Origin: Arthrobacter sp042667405
Lineage (GTDB): Bacteria; Actinomycetota; Actinomycetes; Actinomycetales; Micrococcaceae
NCBI RefSeq assembly: GCF_042667405.1
Contig: NZ_JBHVAL010000019.1
Span: forward strand, 1 to 64,000
Direction: 5' to 3'
Length of the DNA: 64,000 nucleotides
Part shown: piece by piece, positions 7,490 to 16,481 of the stretch
Layout: each line of letters starts with the position of its first letter
Position numbering within the stretch: position 1 is the stretch's first letter
Made by a program: the position numbers and the translations under genes
The notes under the pieces: generated by a model
Told to the model about the DNA's origin: nothing
The model's database searches: none
Seen by the model: the letters and a program-made list of their open reading frames with translations, nothing else

Positions 7490-8002
7490 ATGACCCGTCA
7501 CACACTGTCCGTTCTGGTAGAAGACAAGCCCGGCGTACTGACCCGAGTGGCCAGCCTCTTTGCCCGGCGTGCGTTCAACATCAACTCCCTGGCTGTGGGA
7601 CCCACCGAGGTTCCCGGCATGTCCCGCATGACAGTGGTCGTCGACGCCGACGGCGACTTGATCGAGCAGGTCACCAAGCAGCTCAACAAGTTGGTCAATG
7701 TGATCAAGATTGTTGAACTGACTTCTGAATCTTCCGTACAACGCGACCACATCCTGGTCAAGGTACGTGCGGATGCCGCGACACGTCTGCAGGTTACCCA
7801 GGCTGCAGACCTGTTCCGTGCCGCCGTCGTCGACGTGTCCACAGACTCGTTGGTGATCGAGGCAACCGGTACCCCCGAGAAGCTCGCCGCACTGCTGTCA
7901 GTGCTCGAGCCATTCGGCATCCGTGAAATCGTGCAGTCCGGCACCTTGGCCGTTGGACGGGGATCCCGCTCCATGAGTGACAGGGCGCTTCGCTCCGCGT
8001 GA
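7490..8002 (+). CDS. ilvN: Acetolactate synthase small (regulatory) subunit
   Basis: A 170-residue regulatory subunit that activates IlvB and gives it valine feedback inhibition. The N-terminal ACT domain is clear (HTLSVLVEDKPGVLTRVASL, FARRAFNINSLAVG) and is followed by the C-terminal ALS small-subunit domain (QRDHILVKVRAD, SLVIEATGTPEKL, GIREIVQSGTLAVGRG). The ATG lies two bases after the ilvB stop, so the two are almost certainly cotranscribed and translationally coupled. Confidence 0.96.
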   Translation: MTRHTLSVLVEDKPGVLTRVASLFARRAFNINSLAVGPTEVPGMSRMTVVVDADGDLIEQVTKQLNKLVNVIKIVELTSESSVQRDHILVKVRADAATRLQVTQAADLFRAAVVDVSTDSLVIEATGTPEKLAALLSVLEPFGIREIVQSGTLAVGRGSRSMSDRALRSA

Positions 8003-8082
8003 GCCATGCCTACGCGGGCAGTGCCCAGTACCGCAGCACCACAATCAATATCTAAGAAATCCACTCAAGAGGAGTTACGCAA

Positions 8083-9108
8083 GTGACTGAAATGTTCTAC
8101 GACGACGACGCAGACCTGTCGATCATCCAGGGCCGCAAGGTAGCCATCGTTGGCTACGGCTCCCAGGGCCACGCCCACGCGCTCAACCTGCGCGATTCCG
8201 GCGTCGAGGTTGTCATCGCGCTCAACGACGGCTCGAAGTCGGCCGCAAAGGCCGAAGACGCAGGCTTCACGGTCAAGAACGTTGCCGACGCCGCCGAATG
8301 GGCCGACGTCATCATGATCCTGGCACCAGACCAGCACCAGCGCTCGATCTACAACGACTCCATCAAGGACAAGCTGACCGAAGGCAAGGCTCTCGCCTTC
8401 GCGCACGGCTTCAACATCCGCTTCGGCTACATCGAAGCTCCTGCCGGTGTCGACGTCATCCTGATCGCTCCGAAGGCGCCCGGCCACACCGTGCGCCGCG
8501 AATTCGAAGCCGGCCGTGGCATCCCGGACATCATCGCCGTCGAGCAGGACGCTTCCGGTTCCGCTTGGGACCTGGCGAAGTCCTACGCCAAGGCCATCGG
8601 CGGCACCCGCGCCGGCGTCATCAAGACCACCTTCACCGAAGAGACCGAAACCGACCTCTTCGGCGAGCAGTCCGTCCTCTGCGGCGGTGTCTCCCAGCTC
8701 GTCCAGTACGGCTTCGAGACCCTCACCGAGGCCGGCTACCAGCCGCAGATCGCATACTTCGAGGTTCTTCACGAGCTCAAGCTCATTGTTGACCTCATGT
8801 GGGAGGGTGGCATCGCCAAGCAGCGCTGGAGCGTTTCCGACACCGCTGAGTACGGCGACTACGTCTCCGGCCCGCGCGTCATCACCCCCGAGGTGAAGGA
8901 AAACATGAAGGCTGTCCTTGCGGACATCCAGAACGGTGCATTCGCCAAGCGCTTCATCGACGACCAGGACAACGGCGCAACCGAGTTCAAGGAACTCCGC
9001 GCCAAGGCTGAGAAGCACCCGATCGAAGAAGTTGGCCGCGAACTGCGCTCCCTGTTCTCCTGGCAGCAGCAGGACGCCGACTACGTCGAAGGTTCCGCAG
9101 CCCGCTGA
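8083..9108 (+). CDS. ilvC: Ketol-acid reductoisomerase (NADP+), class I
   Basis: A 341-residue enzyme that isomerises and reduces acetohydroxy acids to dihydroxy acids. The Rossmann motif GYGSQGHAHALNLRDSG lies at residues 25-41, and the C-terminal metal-binding helical domain contains FGEQSVLCGG and LIVDLMWEGGI. Length matches the short class I form. The start is GTG, with GAGGAG ten bases upstream. The gene lies 80 bases after ilvN and ends before a strong hairpin, so ilvB-ilvN-ilvC is the likely transcription unit. Confidence 0.97.
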   Translation: MTEMFYDDDADLSIIQGRKVAIVGYGSQGHAHALNLRDSGVEVVIALNDGSKSAAKAEDAGFTVKNVADAAEWADVIMILAPDQHQRSIYNDSIKDKLTEGKALAFAHGFNIRFGYIEAPAGVDVILIAPKAPGHTVRREFEAGRGIPDIIAVEQDASGSAWDLAKSYAKAIGGTRAGVIKTTFTEETETDLFGEQSVLCGGVSQLVQYGFETLTEAGYQPQIAYFEVLHELKLIVDLMWEGGIAKQRWSVSDTAEYGDYVSGPRVITPEVKENMKAVLADIQNGAFAKRFIDDQDNGATEFKELRAKAEKHPIEEVGRELRSLFSWQQQDADYVEGSAAR

Positions 9109-9150
9109 TTGCCCACTGCCCAGCAGTGATGCACCAGCACTGAGCACCGA

Positions 9151-9182
9151 CGCCCGCCCGGCAAGTTACAGCCGGGCGGGCG
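9151..9182 (+). terminator. Terminator hairpin after ilvC
   Basis: CGCCCGCCCGGC and GCCGGGCGGGCG form a perfect 12-bp GC-rich stem with an eight-base loop, followed by CCGCTGTTTT. It closes the ilvBNC unit. Confidence 0.8.
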
Positions 9183-9307
9183 CCGCTGTTTTCCGCTCCG
9201 TTTCTCCACCGAATTGCCCGTCCGGTGGAGCTGTGAACTTCTTCACATCGCCTCCGGTCCGGGCGTAACATCGCTCCCCGGCTGGCGGAAACACCGCCCG
9301 GATTCGA

Positions 9308-9313
9308 TATTCT
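9308..9313 (+). promoter_or_regulatory. Possible -10 element upstream of serA
   Basis: TATTCT in the ilvC-serA gap is the best -10-like hexamer seen. It would give a leader of about 90 bases before the GTG at 9405. No clear -35 is visible, so this is a weak call. The rest of this roughly 300-base gap holds only the ilvC terminator. Confidence 0.25.
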
Positions 9314-9404
9314 GGGCTGGTCCCGGCGCCGCGCCGTGCCCCGGGCCACGCATCCGCTCCTTGTCCAGTTCTGTCCCACGTTCTCCAAAGTAAGGTGCCA
9401 CCCC

Positions 9405-11000
9405 GTGTCAGCCAGCAAACCCGTTGTCCTCCTCGCTGAGGAACTTTCGCCCGCAACAGTCGAGGCACTGGGCCCGGATTTCGAAATCCGCCAGACCGAC
9501 GGCGCCGACCGTTCCCAGCTGCTGTCTGCCATCGCCGACGTCGACGCCATCCTGGTCCGCTCCGCCACCCAGGTTGACGCCGAGGCCATCGCCGCGGCCA
9601 AGAACCTCAAAGTCATCGCCCGTGCCGGCGTCGGCCTGGACAACGTGGACATCAAGTCCGCAACGCAGGCCGGTGTCATGGTGGTCAACGCACCGACCTC
9701 CAACATCGTCTCGGCTGCTGAGCTCACCGTGGGACACATCCTTAGCCTCGCCCGCCACATCCCGCAGGCCAGCTCGGCGTTGAAGAACGGCGAATGGAAG
9801 CGCTCCAAGTACACCGGCATCGAACTCTTCGAGAAGAAGATCGGCATCATCGGACTGGGCCGCATCGGCGCTTTGGTGGCAGCACGCCTCCAGGGCTTCG
9901 AAACTGAAATCCTGGCCTACGATCCCTACATCACCTCGGCGCGGGCAGCGCAGCTGGGCGTCAAGCTGGTCACCCTCGATGAGCTTTTGGAGAACTCGGA
10001 CTTCATCACCATCCACATGCCCAAGACGCCGGAGACGGTCGGCATGCTGGGGGCCGACGCCTTCCGGAAGATGAAGGAATCCGCCTACGTCATCAACGTC
10101 GCCCGTGGCGGCCTGGTGGACGAAGAAGCACTCTACGTTGCCCTGAAGGAAGGCCAGATTGCTGGTGCAGGCGTGGATGTCTTCGTCAAAGAGCCCAGCA
10201 CTGACCTGCCGTTCTTCGAACTGGACAACGTTGTCGTCACCCCGCACCTCGGTGCCTCCACCGACGAAGCCCAGGAAAAGGCCGGCGTGTCCGTTGCCAA
10301 GTCGGTCCGCCTGGCCCTGGCCGGCGAATTGGTGCCGGATGCCGTGAACGTCGCCGGCGGGGTCATTGCCCCCGACGTCCGTCCGGGCATCCCGCTGATC
10401 GAAAAGCTCGGCCGCATCTTCACCGCGCTCACCCACGCATCGCTGACGCAGATCGACGTTGAGGTGGCCGGTGAGATCTCCGCCCTGGACGTCAAGGTGC
10501 TTGAGCTGGCAGCGCTGAAGGGTGTGTTCGCCGACGTCGTCACTGAGCAGGTTTCCTACGTGAATGCCCCGGTGATTGCCGAGCAGCGTGGGATCAACAC
10601 CCGGCTCATCACCACTGCAGAGGCCGAGGACTACCGGAACGTCCTGACCATCCGCGGAGCGCTCAGCGACGGTTCACAGATCTCCGTAGCCGGTACCCTC
10701 ACGGGTCCCAAGCAGGTGGAGAAGCTGGTGGGCGTCAATGGCTACGACGTCGAAATCCCCATCAGCGAGCACTTGGTCGTGGTGGCTTACGCTGACCGCC
10801 CTGGCGTGATCGGCACCATCGGCCACATCCTTGGCATGAACAACATCAACATCGGTGGGATGCAGGTGGCCCGCCAAACTGAAGGCGGCCAGGTCCTGGC
10901 GCTCCTGACCATCGACAGCTCCGTTCCGCAGCAGGTACTGGAGGCCATCAAGGCCGGTATCGGTGCCGAAATGGTCCGCGAAGTGGACCTGGAAGACTGA
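9405..11000 (+). CDS. serA: D-3-phosphoglycerate dehydrogenase
   Basis: A 531-residue enzyme that oxidises 3-phosphoglycerate, the first step of serine synthesis. The NAD-binding motif GLGRIGALVAARLQGF, the substrate Arg region NVARGGLVDEEAL and the catalytic His in PHLGASTDEAQEKAG are present. After residue 310 come an intervening (allosteric substrate-binding) domain and a C-terminal ACT domain (VVAYADRPGVIGTIGHIL, NNINIGGMQVARQ), giving the long form known from Mycobacterium tuberculosis. The GTG at 9405 (VSASKPVVLLAEE) was chosen over the frame opening at 9336, because the extra 23 residues do not fit the family and AAGG lies just upstream. Confidence 0.95.
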   Translation: MSASKPVVLLAEELSPATVEALGPDFEIRQTDGADRSQLLSAIADVDAILVRSATQVDAEAIAAAKNLKVIARAGVGLDNVDIKSATQAGVMVVNAPTSNIVSAAELTVGHILSLARHIPQASSALKNGEWKRSKYTGIELFEKKIGIIGLGRIGALVAARLQGFETEILAYDPYITSARAAQLGVKLVTLDELLENSDFITIHMPKTPETVGMLGADAFRKMKESAYVINVARGGLVDEEALYVALKEGQIAGAGVDVFVKEPSTDLPFFELDNVVVTPHLGASTDEAQEKAGVSVAKSVRLALAGELVPDAVNVAGGVIAPDVRPGIPLIEKLGRIFTALTHASLTQIDVEVAGEISALDVKVLELAALKGVFADVVTEQVSYVNAPVIAEQRGINTRLITTAEAEDYRNVLTIRGALSDGSQISVAGTLTGPKQVEKLVGVNGYDVEIPISEHLVVVAYADRPGVIGTIGHILGMNNINIGGMQVARQTEGGQVLALLTIDSSVPQQVLEAIKAGIGAEMVREVDLED

Positions 11001-11050
11001 TCGACATCAGCTGAAGATCGCGTGCCGGCGACACACCCATGGCACGCAGA

Positions 11051-11112
11051 AGTGGCCGGTCTGCTTACAATGGCTGGGTCCGGGATTCGGACCCGGCAGC
11101 AGGCCGGCCACT
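11051..11112 (+). terminator. Large nested hairpin between serA and the ABC permease gene
   Basis: AGTGGCCGG (11051-11059) pairs with CCGGCCACT (11104-11112). Inside, CTGCT can pair with AGCAG, and GGGTCCG (11076-11082) pairs with CGGACCC (11088-11094). No strong U-tract follows. It may terminate serA or act as a structured leader of the next operon. Confidence 0.5.
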
Positions 11113-11205
11113 ACTTTCAGCACATTCAGCCCGGTATTCCGCTGTGTTCTTTCAGGAATCCCGGACAACGTGTGCGCGCCCGCTATCAAGGTCCCAGGGA
11201 GCCCA

Positions 11206-14016
11206 ATGAACGCCGTCCAAAGGTTCATCAGAAGCCGTGTGCTGCTGCTGACCGCGGCCATTTTGATCGTCGCCATGTGCTTGTCCGTCCTAGTCCAGAG
11301 CCAGTCGCAGGCGGCTCTGAACAGGACAGTGGACGAGAACTCGCGGGGACTCTACGACATCCTGGTCCAGGCGAAGCCGGACCAATCACAAAATGGCGAC
11401 GGCGGTGCATTGATCCAGCCGGAAATCGCCAACGGCCAGGGCGGGATCAGCTTCGACCAGCTGGAGAAGATCCGCGGAATGGGCCAGACTGCCGTGGCAG
11501 CGCCCATCAGCCTGGTCTCGCGGGTATCGCAGAACCTGGAAGCCCCCCGCCTCAACGCAATGGACTACCTGGGCTACAACGCGGGCCTCGCCGGTGCGGT
11601 GACCGCCGGTGACCCTTCAGCCATGGATTCCAGCAAATGGCCGGCAGCCGAGTCAGTGTTCTCGGAGTCTCCCAAGAAGTACCGCTTGACTGCGTCGGCC
11701 ACCAGCTCGGACGGAGTCAAGGAGCAAACGCTCTTCAAGACCAGCGCCGAAGGTACCCTCGGTAAGGGGCGCCTGGTAAAGGAGCAGGCTGCAGGTGGCA
11801 GCAACGTCCGCATCGCCGGTCCCGAGGGTGAAACAGGTATCAAATTCCCGGCTCCGGCCCTGGGCTCCGAGCACAACCTCTTCAATCTCTCAGTGGCGCT
11901 TCCCCTGGCGCCCGAGGTAAACGAGTCCGTCGTCGCCGTCGACCCTGCCGCCGAAAGGGCACTGCTGGGTTCCGCGGGAGACTTCCTTGCGCCGTTGGAG
12001 AAGGCCCCGCCGGCAGACGCCCGCGACGCCGGCGCGATCGGCCGCCATTTTGAAAGCCTTTTCACCACGGGCCTGAGCATGCAGCAACTGGAAGAGGGCC
12101 CCGATTTCCTCGGCGTGAAGCTGAAGTATTGGGCACCGCTGATGACGCAGTACCAGCAAGCCAAACGCGACGGCCAGCTGACCGCTGATTCGAAAGCCAT
12201 TCCGCTGATTGTCCGCACGGGCACCTCGCTGGACCTGAAGTACTCGGTGAAAATCGAGGAACTCGATTCCAGCGGCAAGGTGGTCAAGGACGTGGGTACC
12301 GTCACCCGGTCCCTGGACAAGGACTACCTGCCCTTCGTCTCCAAGTCTCCGTTCGCCCTTGAATGGCCCGGCTCCACTGACCACAGCCAGCTCCTGGGCA
12401 GCACCGCAGCCTTCAGCCAGGGTCTCTACAACCCGGCAACGTGGAGCACCGCCTTCGCGGCGGCGCCGCAGTACAAGGACGGCGACGAAGCCGCCAACGG
12501 CGCTTCCGACAAGAGCGCGACGCCGGGTGACTGGGTCACCGTCAACCGTTTGCCGGAGAAGTCCTCCTTCGGTGCCGCAGTGGACCAGACCCAGCGCAAG
12601 CCCGTGGACGAGCGTTCGTACCGCAAGGACCTCGAGACGGGTAAAAAGCCTGCCGCGCCCCTGCCCATGGTGTACGGCACCTTCGACCCCTCCGCGGTCC
12701 AGGCTGCTGCCGGCGACGTCAACAAACTGCCCTTGGGCGGTTACGACCCCACGCCCATGACGCTGATCAAGGACGCCGAAGGCAAGGACGTCGCCGAAGC
12801 TCAGCTGAAGCCCTCGCTCAGCGCAACGGGCCTCGTGAGCCAGTCCGCCGGTGCCATCACCGACTACTACGGTCTTGCAGCAGCGCGTGGCTATGACTCC
12901 AACGCGAATGTGATCGACGCCGTGCGGGTCCGCGCCAACGCGGCCGGCAACTGGAAGACCGCACAGCCCGAGGTCGAGAAGCTGGCATCACAGATCCGTG
13001 ACCTTGGCCTGGAAGCTACGGTTGTGGCAGGTTCCGCACGTGAAGACGCCAACATCTTCGTGCCGGGATACAGCAAGGACGACGCCGGCAAGGAGTCTCC
13101 GCTGGGCACGATCCAGCAGTCCTGGGTCCGGCAGAACGCGGCCGACGCCGTGTCGGGTTCCTTGACCGGAACAAACATCACCCTGCTCTTCCTGACACTG
13201 CTCGGCGCCACCCTCCTTACCGGAGCGTCCACCGTCAGTTACATCCGCCAGCGCCGAAGCGAGGCAGGAATCCTCCGCGCCATGGGCTGGACGCAAAAGC
13301 GCATCCGGTCCTGGGTACTGGAAGAGTTCGCCGTTGGTGCTGCCGCACTGGCCGCGGCGGGTGTCATCCTGAGCTTGCTGAGCTGGAATATCGCTACTGT
13401 CGTCGTCTCGGTGACCATGCTGGTCATCTACAGCGCTGCGGCCCTGCTGGCGGCCCAGCAGTTGCGCCACCGCGTCGTGATCGACCAGGAACCCCAGCAT
13501 GACGAGCGACTGGTAACGGTTGACTCGCCGTTGACGTTCGCCAACAGGCAGCTGACCACCAACCGGTTCAACTCCATTTCCCTTGCCGTGGCTGTCGGCG
13601 TTTTCGGCGCTGCAGTAGGTGCATTGATCGCCTTGCTGATCGACATCCCACGCGCGGCAGGTGCCAGTGCCCTGAGTGGCCTGGCAGCGGCCAGCATCGC
13701 CCTGCCGAGTGTCACCCTTGCGGTCTTCGGCGTGGTCGTCGGCCTCCTGTTGACCCTGGTCACCGGAAGGTTCGAGCTCCACGCCAAGCGCGAGTACCTG
13801 GGTACATTGCGGGCCATGGGCTGGAACCCGGACATGCTGGGCCAGGTCCGGTTCTTCGAAAACGCACTTGTCGGCACGGTGGCACTTCCGCTGGGTGTCC
13901 TCGGTGCCCTGGGGCTTGGGTTGCTCCTTGCCCCGTACGCCGCGCTATGGGCCGGTCTTGCCGGTCTGCTGGCCGTAATTTGCTGGATTCCCATTGCAAC
14001 GAAAGTAGTCAAATGA
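11206..14016 (+). CDS. FtsX/MacB-type ABC transporter permease with a large extracytoplasmic domain
   Basis: A predicted 936-residue membrane protein. One N-terminal transmembrane segment (VLLLTAAILIVAMCLSVLV) is followed by roughly 620 extracytoplasmic residues. The FtsX-type core begins near residue 645 (TNITLLFLTLLGATLLTGAS, RRSEAGILRAMGWTQKRI), and a second membrane block ends the protein (YLGTLRAMGWNPDMLGQVRF). The repeated E/L-R-A-M-G-W motif marks the cytoplasmic coupling loops of MacB/FtsX permeases. The ATG at 11206 has AGGGAG upstream and starts just before the first membrane segment. It overlaps the downstream ATPase gene by four bases. Such complexes act as mechanotransmitters or exporters; the substrate is unknown. 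Confidence 0.85.
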   Translation: MNAVQRFIRSRVLLLTAAILIVAMCLSVLVQSQSQAALNRTVDENSRGLYDILVQAKPDQSQNGDGGALIQPEIANGQGGISFDQLEKIRGMGQTAVAAPISLVSRVSQNLEAPRLNAMDYLGYNAGLAGAVTAGDPSAMDSSKWPAAESVFSESPKKYRLTASATSSDGVKEQTLFKTSAEGTLGKGRLVKEQAAGGSNVRIAGPEGETGIKFPAPALGSEHNLFNLSVALPLAPEVNESVVAVDPAAERALLGSAGDFLAPLEKAPPADARDAGAIGRHFESLFTTGLSMQQLEEGPDFLGVKLKYWAPLMTQYQQAKRDGQLTADSKAIPLIVRTGTSLDLKYSVKIEELDSSGKVVKDVGTVTRSLDKDYLPFVSKSPFALEWPGSTDHSQLLGSTAAFSQGLYNPATWSTAFAAAPQYKDGDEAANGASDKSATPGDWVTVNRLPEKSSFGAAVDQTQRKPVDERSYRKDLETGKKPAAPLPMVYGTFDPSAVQAAAGDVNKLPLGGYDPTPMTLIKDAEGKDVAEAQLKPSLSATGLVSQSAGAITDYYGLAAARGYDSNANVIDAVRVRANAAGNWKTAQPEVEKLASQIRDLGLEATVVAGSAREDANIFVPGYSKDDAGKESPLGTIQQSWVRQNAADAVSGSLTGTNITLLFLTLLGATLLTGASTVSYIRQRRSEAGILRAMGWTQKRIRSWVLEEFAVGAAALAAAGVILSLLSWNIATVVVSVTMLVIYSAAALLAAQQLRHRVVIDQEPQHDERLVTVDSPLTFANRQLTTNRFNSISLAVAVGVFGAAVGALIALLIDIPRAAGASALSGLAAASIALPSVTLAVFGVVVGLLLTLVTGRFELHAKREYLGTLRAMGWNPDMLGQVRFFENALVGTVALPLGVLGALGLGLLLAPYAALWAGLAGLLAVICWIPIATKVVK

Positions 14017-14768
14017 CTGACAACCTCAACCCCGAGCTGAAGGCCACCCCGGAATCAACGGAAGAGTCGCTGCAGACCCGCGCCAACACCATCGTGAGGG
14101 CTGCTGACCACGCAACCCCCTTGGAACTGAGCCGGGTCACCATCCACTACGGCGGCGATAAGGGCGGCGCGGAGGAAGTCGACGTCGTCGATGACTTCAA
14201 CCTCACCCTGCACGCAGGCGAGATGCACTGTGTCGCCGGCCGAAGCGGCTCCGGCAAGACCAGCATCCTGACGGTGAGCGCGGGACTGACGCTGCCGACG
14301 TCGGGCAAGGTCTTCTGGGAGGGCCAGCCCTTGGACGGCATGGGCGACGACGAAATCGCCGACCGCCGCCGGGCACTGATCGGCTATGTGGACCAGGGCG
14401 GTGCTTTGATCGATGGCATGAGCGCCTTGGAGAACGTGCTGCTTCCCGCTGTCCCGGATGGCGAAGTTGAACAGCGCACCGAAATGGCAAAGGACCTTCT
14501 TGACCTGGTGGGCCTGGGGCGCCGCATGCGCCACCGCCCGGCCCAGCTGTCCGGTGGTGAGCGCCAGCGTGTAGCGATCGCGCGTGCCCTGATCCTGGGC
14601 ACCCGTGTGCTGGTGGTGGACGAACCCACGGCAAGCCTCGACCGGGCAGCAGCCAACCGCATCATCGGCATCCTCAAGGACACCACCAGCGATGGCATCG
14701 CCGTACTCGTTGCGTCACACGACCACGAGCTGGTCCGGCTCAGCGATACGCTGACGGAACTTAACTAA
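14013..14768 (+). CDS. ABC transporter ATP-binding protein (LolD/MacB type)
   Basis: A 251-residue ATPase partner of the preceding permease. It has Walker A GRSGSGKTS, the signature LSGGERQRVAIARAL, Walker B VLVVDEPTASLDRA and the H-loop VASHDHELV. A roughly 50-residue hydrophilic extension precedes the ATPase core. The ATGA overlap with the permease stop implies translational coupling. Its metG neighbour is downstream after 34 bases on the same strand. Confidence 0.92.
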   Translation: MTDNLNPELKATPESTEESLQTRANTIVRAADHATPLELSRVTIHYGGDKGGAEEVDVVDDFNLTLHAGEMHCVAGRSGSGKTSILTVSAGLTLPTSGKVFWEGQPLDGMGDDEIADRRRALIGYVDQGGALIDGMSALENVLLPAVPDGEVEQRTEMAKDLLDLVGLGRRMRHRPAQLSGGERQRVAIARALILGTRVLVVDEPTASLDRAAANRIIGILKDTTSDGIAVLVASHDHELVRLSDTLTELN

Positions 14769-14802
14769 GCTATTTCATTCGAAAAAAAGGTAACTTCTTA
14801 GA

Positions 14803-16362
14803 GTGACGTCTCCAGAGAAATCCCCGTTCTACATCACCACCGCCATCAGCTACCCCAATGGTGTGCCGCACATCGGCCACGCCTATGAGGTCATTGCCAC
14901 TGATGCCATGGCACGCTTCAAGCGCCTTGACGGCCACGAAGTGTTCTTCATGACGGGGACGGACGAGCACGGCCTCAAGATGCAGCAGTCCGCGGAGAAG
15001 GAAGGCATCTCCGCCAAGGAGCTGGCCGACCGTAACTCCGCAGCGTTCAAGCAGATGAGCCAGGACCTGGGCATCTCCTACGACCGCTTCATCCGCACCA
15101 CGGACCAGGACCACTACGCGGCCTCGCAGGCCATCTGGAAGAAGATGGAAGCCAACGGCGACATCTACCTTTCCAAGTACGAAGGCTGGTACTCCGTCCG
15201 CGACGAGGCTTACTACGTCGAGGACGACACCGTGGTGAAGGAAGACGGCCTCCGCTACTCCAAGGAAACCGACACCCTGGTCAGCTGGACCGCGGAGGAA
15301 AGCTACTTCTTCCGGCTCTCCAACTACCAGGAAAAGCTTCTGGCACTCTACGAAGAACAGCCTGAATTCGGGGCTCCGCAGTCACGCTTCAACGAGGTCA
15401 TCAGCTTTGTCAGGCGCGGACTGGAAGACCTGTCCATCAGCCGTACCACCTTCGACTGGGGTGTTCCGGTTCCGGGCGATGCGAAGCACGTCATGTACGT
15501 GTGGGTAGACGCCCTGACCAACTACCTCACGGGCGTTGGCTACCCGGACATCGAGTCTGAGTCCTTCAAGAAGTTCTGGCCCGCGGATGTGCATGTAATC
15601 GGCAAGGACATTTCGCGCTTCCACGCGATCTATTGGCCCGCGTTCCTGATGAGTGCCGGACTGGAACTTCCCCAGCGCGTCATGATCCACGGCTTCCTGA
15701 CCAACAACGGCGTGAAGATGTCCAAGTCCTTGGGCAACGTCGTGGCACCCCAGGACTTCGTGGCGCAGTACGGACTGGACCAGTGCCGTTACTTCTTCCT
15801 CCGCGAAGTTCCCTTTGGTGCTGACGGAAACTATAACCACGAAGCCATCGTGGGCCGGATGAACGCGGACCTCGCCAACAACTTTGGCAACCTCGCCCAG
15901 CGTTCCTTGTCCATGGTGGCGAAGAACTGCGATGGACAGGTCCCGCAGCCTGGCACCTTTACTCCCGAGGACGAAGCACTCCTTGGACAGGCAGGAGCTT
16001 TGCTGGAGACTGCCCGCAGTGCCTTCGAAAAGCAGGAGTTCAGCAGGGCACTTGAGGCCATGTGGACGGTTTTGGGTGATACGAACGCCTACTTCGCCGA
16101 GCAGGCTCCGTGGGTGCTGCGGAAGACTGACCTCGAGCGCATGAACACGGTCCTGTACGTCACGTTGGAGGTCGTGCGGATCATTGCGATCCTCGCCCAA
16201 CCGGTGATGCCGTCGTCGTCGGCCAAGCTTTTGGATGTCCTGGGACAGCCCGAAGGTGACGCCCGCCAGTTCTCCGCCATTGCCACGCCACTGGTTGCGG
16301 GCACGGAGCTGCCGGCGCCCGCGCCGGTCTTCCCGCGCTACGAAGAGCCGGCCGAGGCGTAA
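14803..16362 (+). CDS. metG: Methionyl-tRNA synthetase
   Basis: A 519-residue class Ia aminoacyl-tRNA synthetase charging tRNA-Met. The HIGH-type motif is YPNGVPHIGHAYE and the KMSKS motif is GVKMSKSLGN. The connective region (YEGWYSVRDEAYYVEDD) lacks the Cys4 zinc knuckles of the E. coli form, so this is the zinc-free type, and there is no C-terminal tRNA-binding extension. The start is GTG, with AAAAAGG 12 bases upstream. It lies between two unrelated ABC systems. Confidence 0.95.
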   Translation: MTSPEKSPFYITTAISYPNGVPHIGHAYEVIATDAMARFKRLDGHEVFFMTGTDEHGLKMQQSAEKEGISAKELADRNSAAFKQMSQDLGISYDRFIRTTDQDHYAASQAIWKKMEANGDIYLSKYEGWYSVRDEAYYVEDDTVVKEDGLRYSKETDTLVSWTAEESYFFRLSNYQEKLLALYEEQPEFGAPQSRFNEVISFVRRGLEDLSISRTTFDWGVPVPGDAKHVMYVWVDALTNYLTGVGYPDIESESFKKFWPADVHVIGKDISRFHAIYWPAFLMSAGLELPQRVMIHGFLTNNGVKMSKSLGNVVAPQDFVAQYGLDQCRYFFLREVPFGADGNYNHEAIVGRMNADLANNFGNLAQRSLSMVAKNCDGQVPQPGTFTPEDEALLGQAGALLETARSAFEKQEFSRALEAMWTVLGDTNAYFAEQAPWVLRKTDLERMNTVLYVTLEVVRIIAILAQPVMPSSSAKLLDVLGQPEGDARQFSAIATPLVAGTELPAPAPVFPRYEEPAEA

Positions 16363-16400
16363 GCCCCACACGCTCTCTCACGTAATACCAACAAAAAAGA

Positions 16401-16449
16401 AACGCTCTCCCACTTCCCGCCGGATTCGGCGGCAAAGTGGGAGGGCGTT
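16401..16449. terminator. Bidirectional terminator between metG and the convergent ABC permease gene
   Basis: AACGCTCTCCCACTT (16401-16415) pairs with AAGTGGGAGGGCGTT (16435-16449) with one G-U pair. The inner segment CCCGCC/GGCGGC extends the stem. A-rich sequence on the left and TTTTCTTGT on the right provide U-tracts in both directions, fitting a shared terminator for convergent genes. Confidence 0.85.
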
Positions 16450-16481
16450 TTCTTGTAAGGCCCGGGAATGTGAGTGAGGAA

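Noticed and set aside
5568..7505. 645-codon minus-strand ORF opposite ilvB
   Set aside because: Antisense shadow of ilvB; sequence is low-complexity His/Gly/Val/Asp-rich with no recognised domain.
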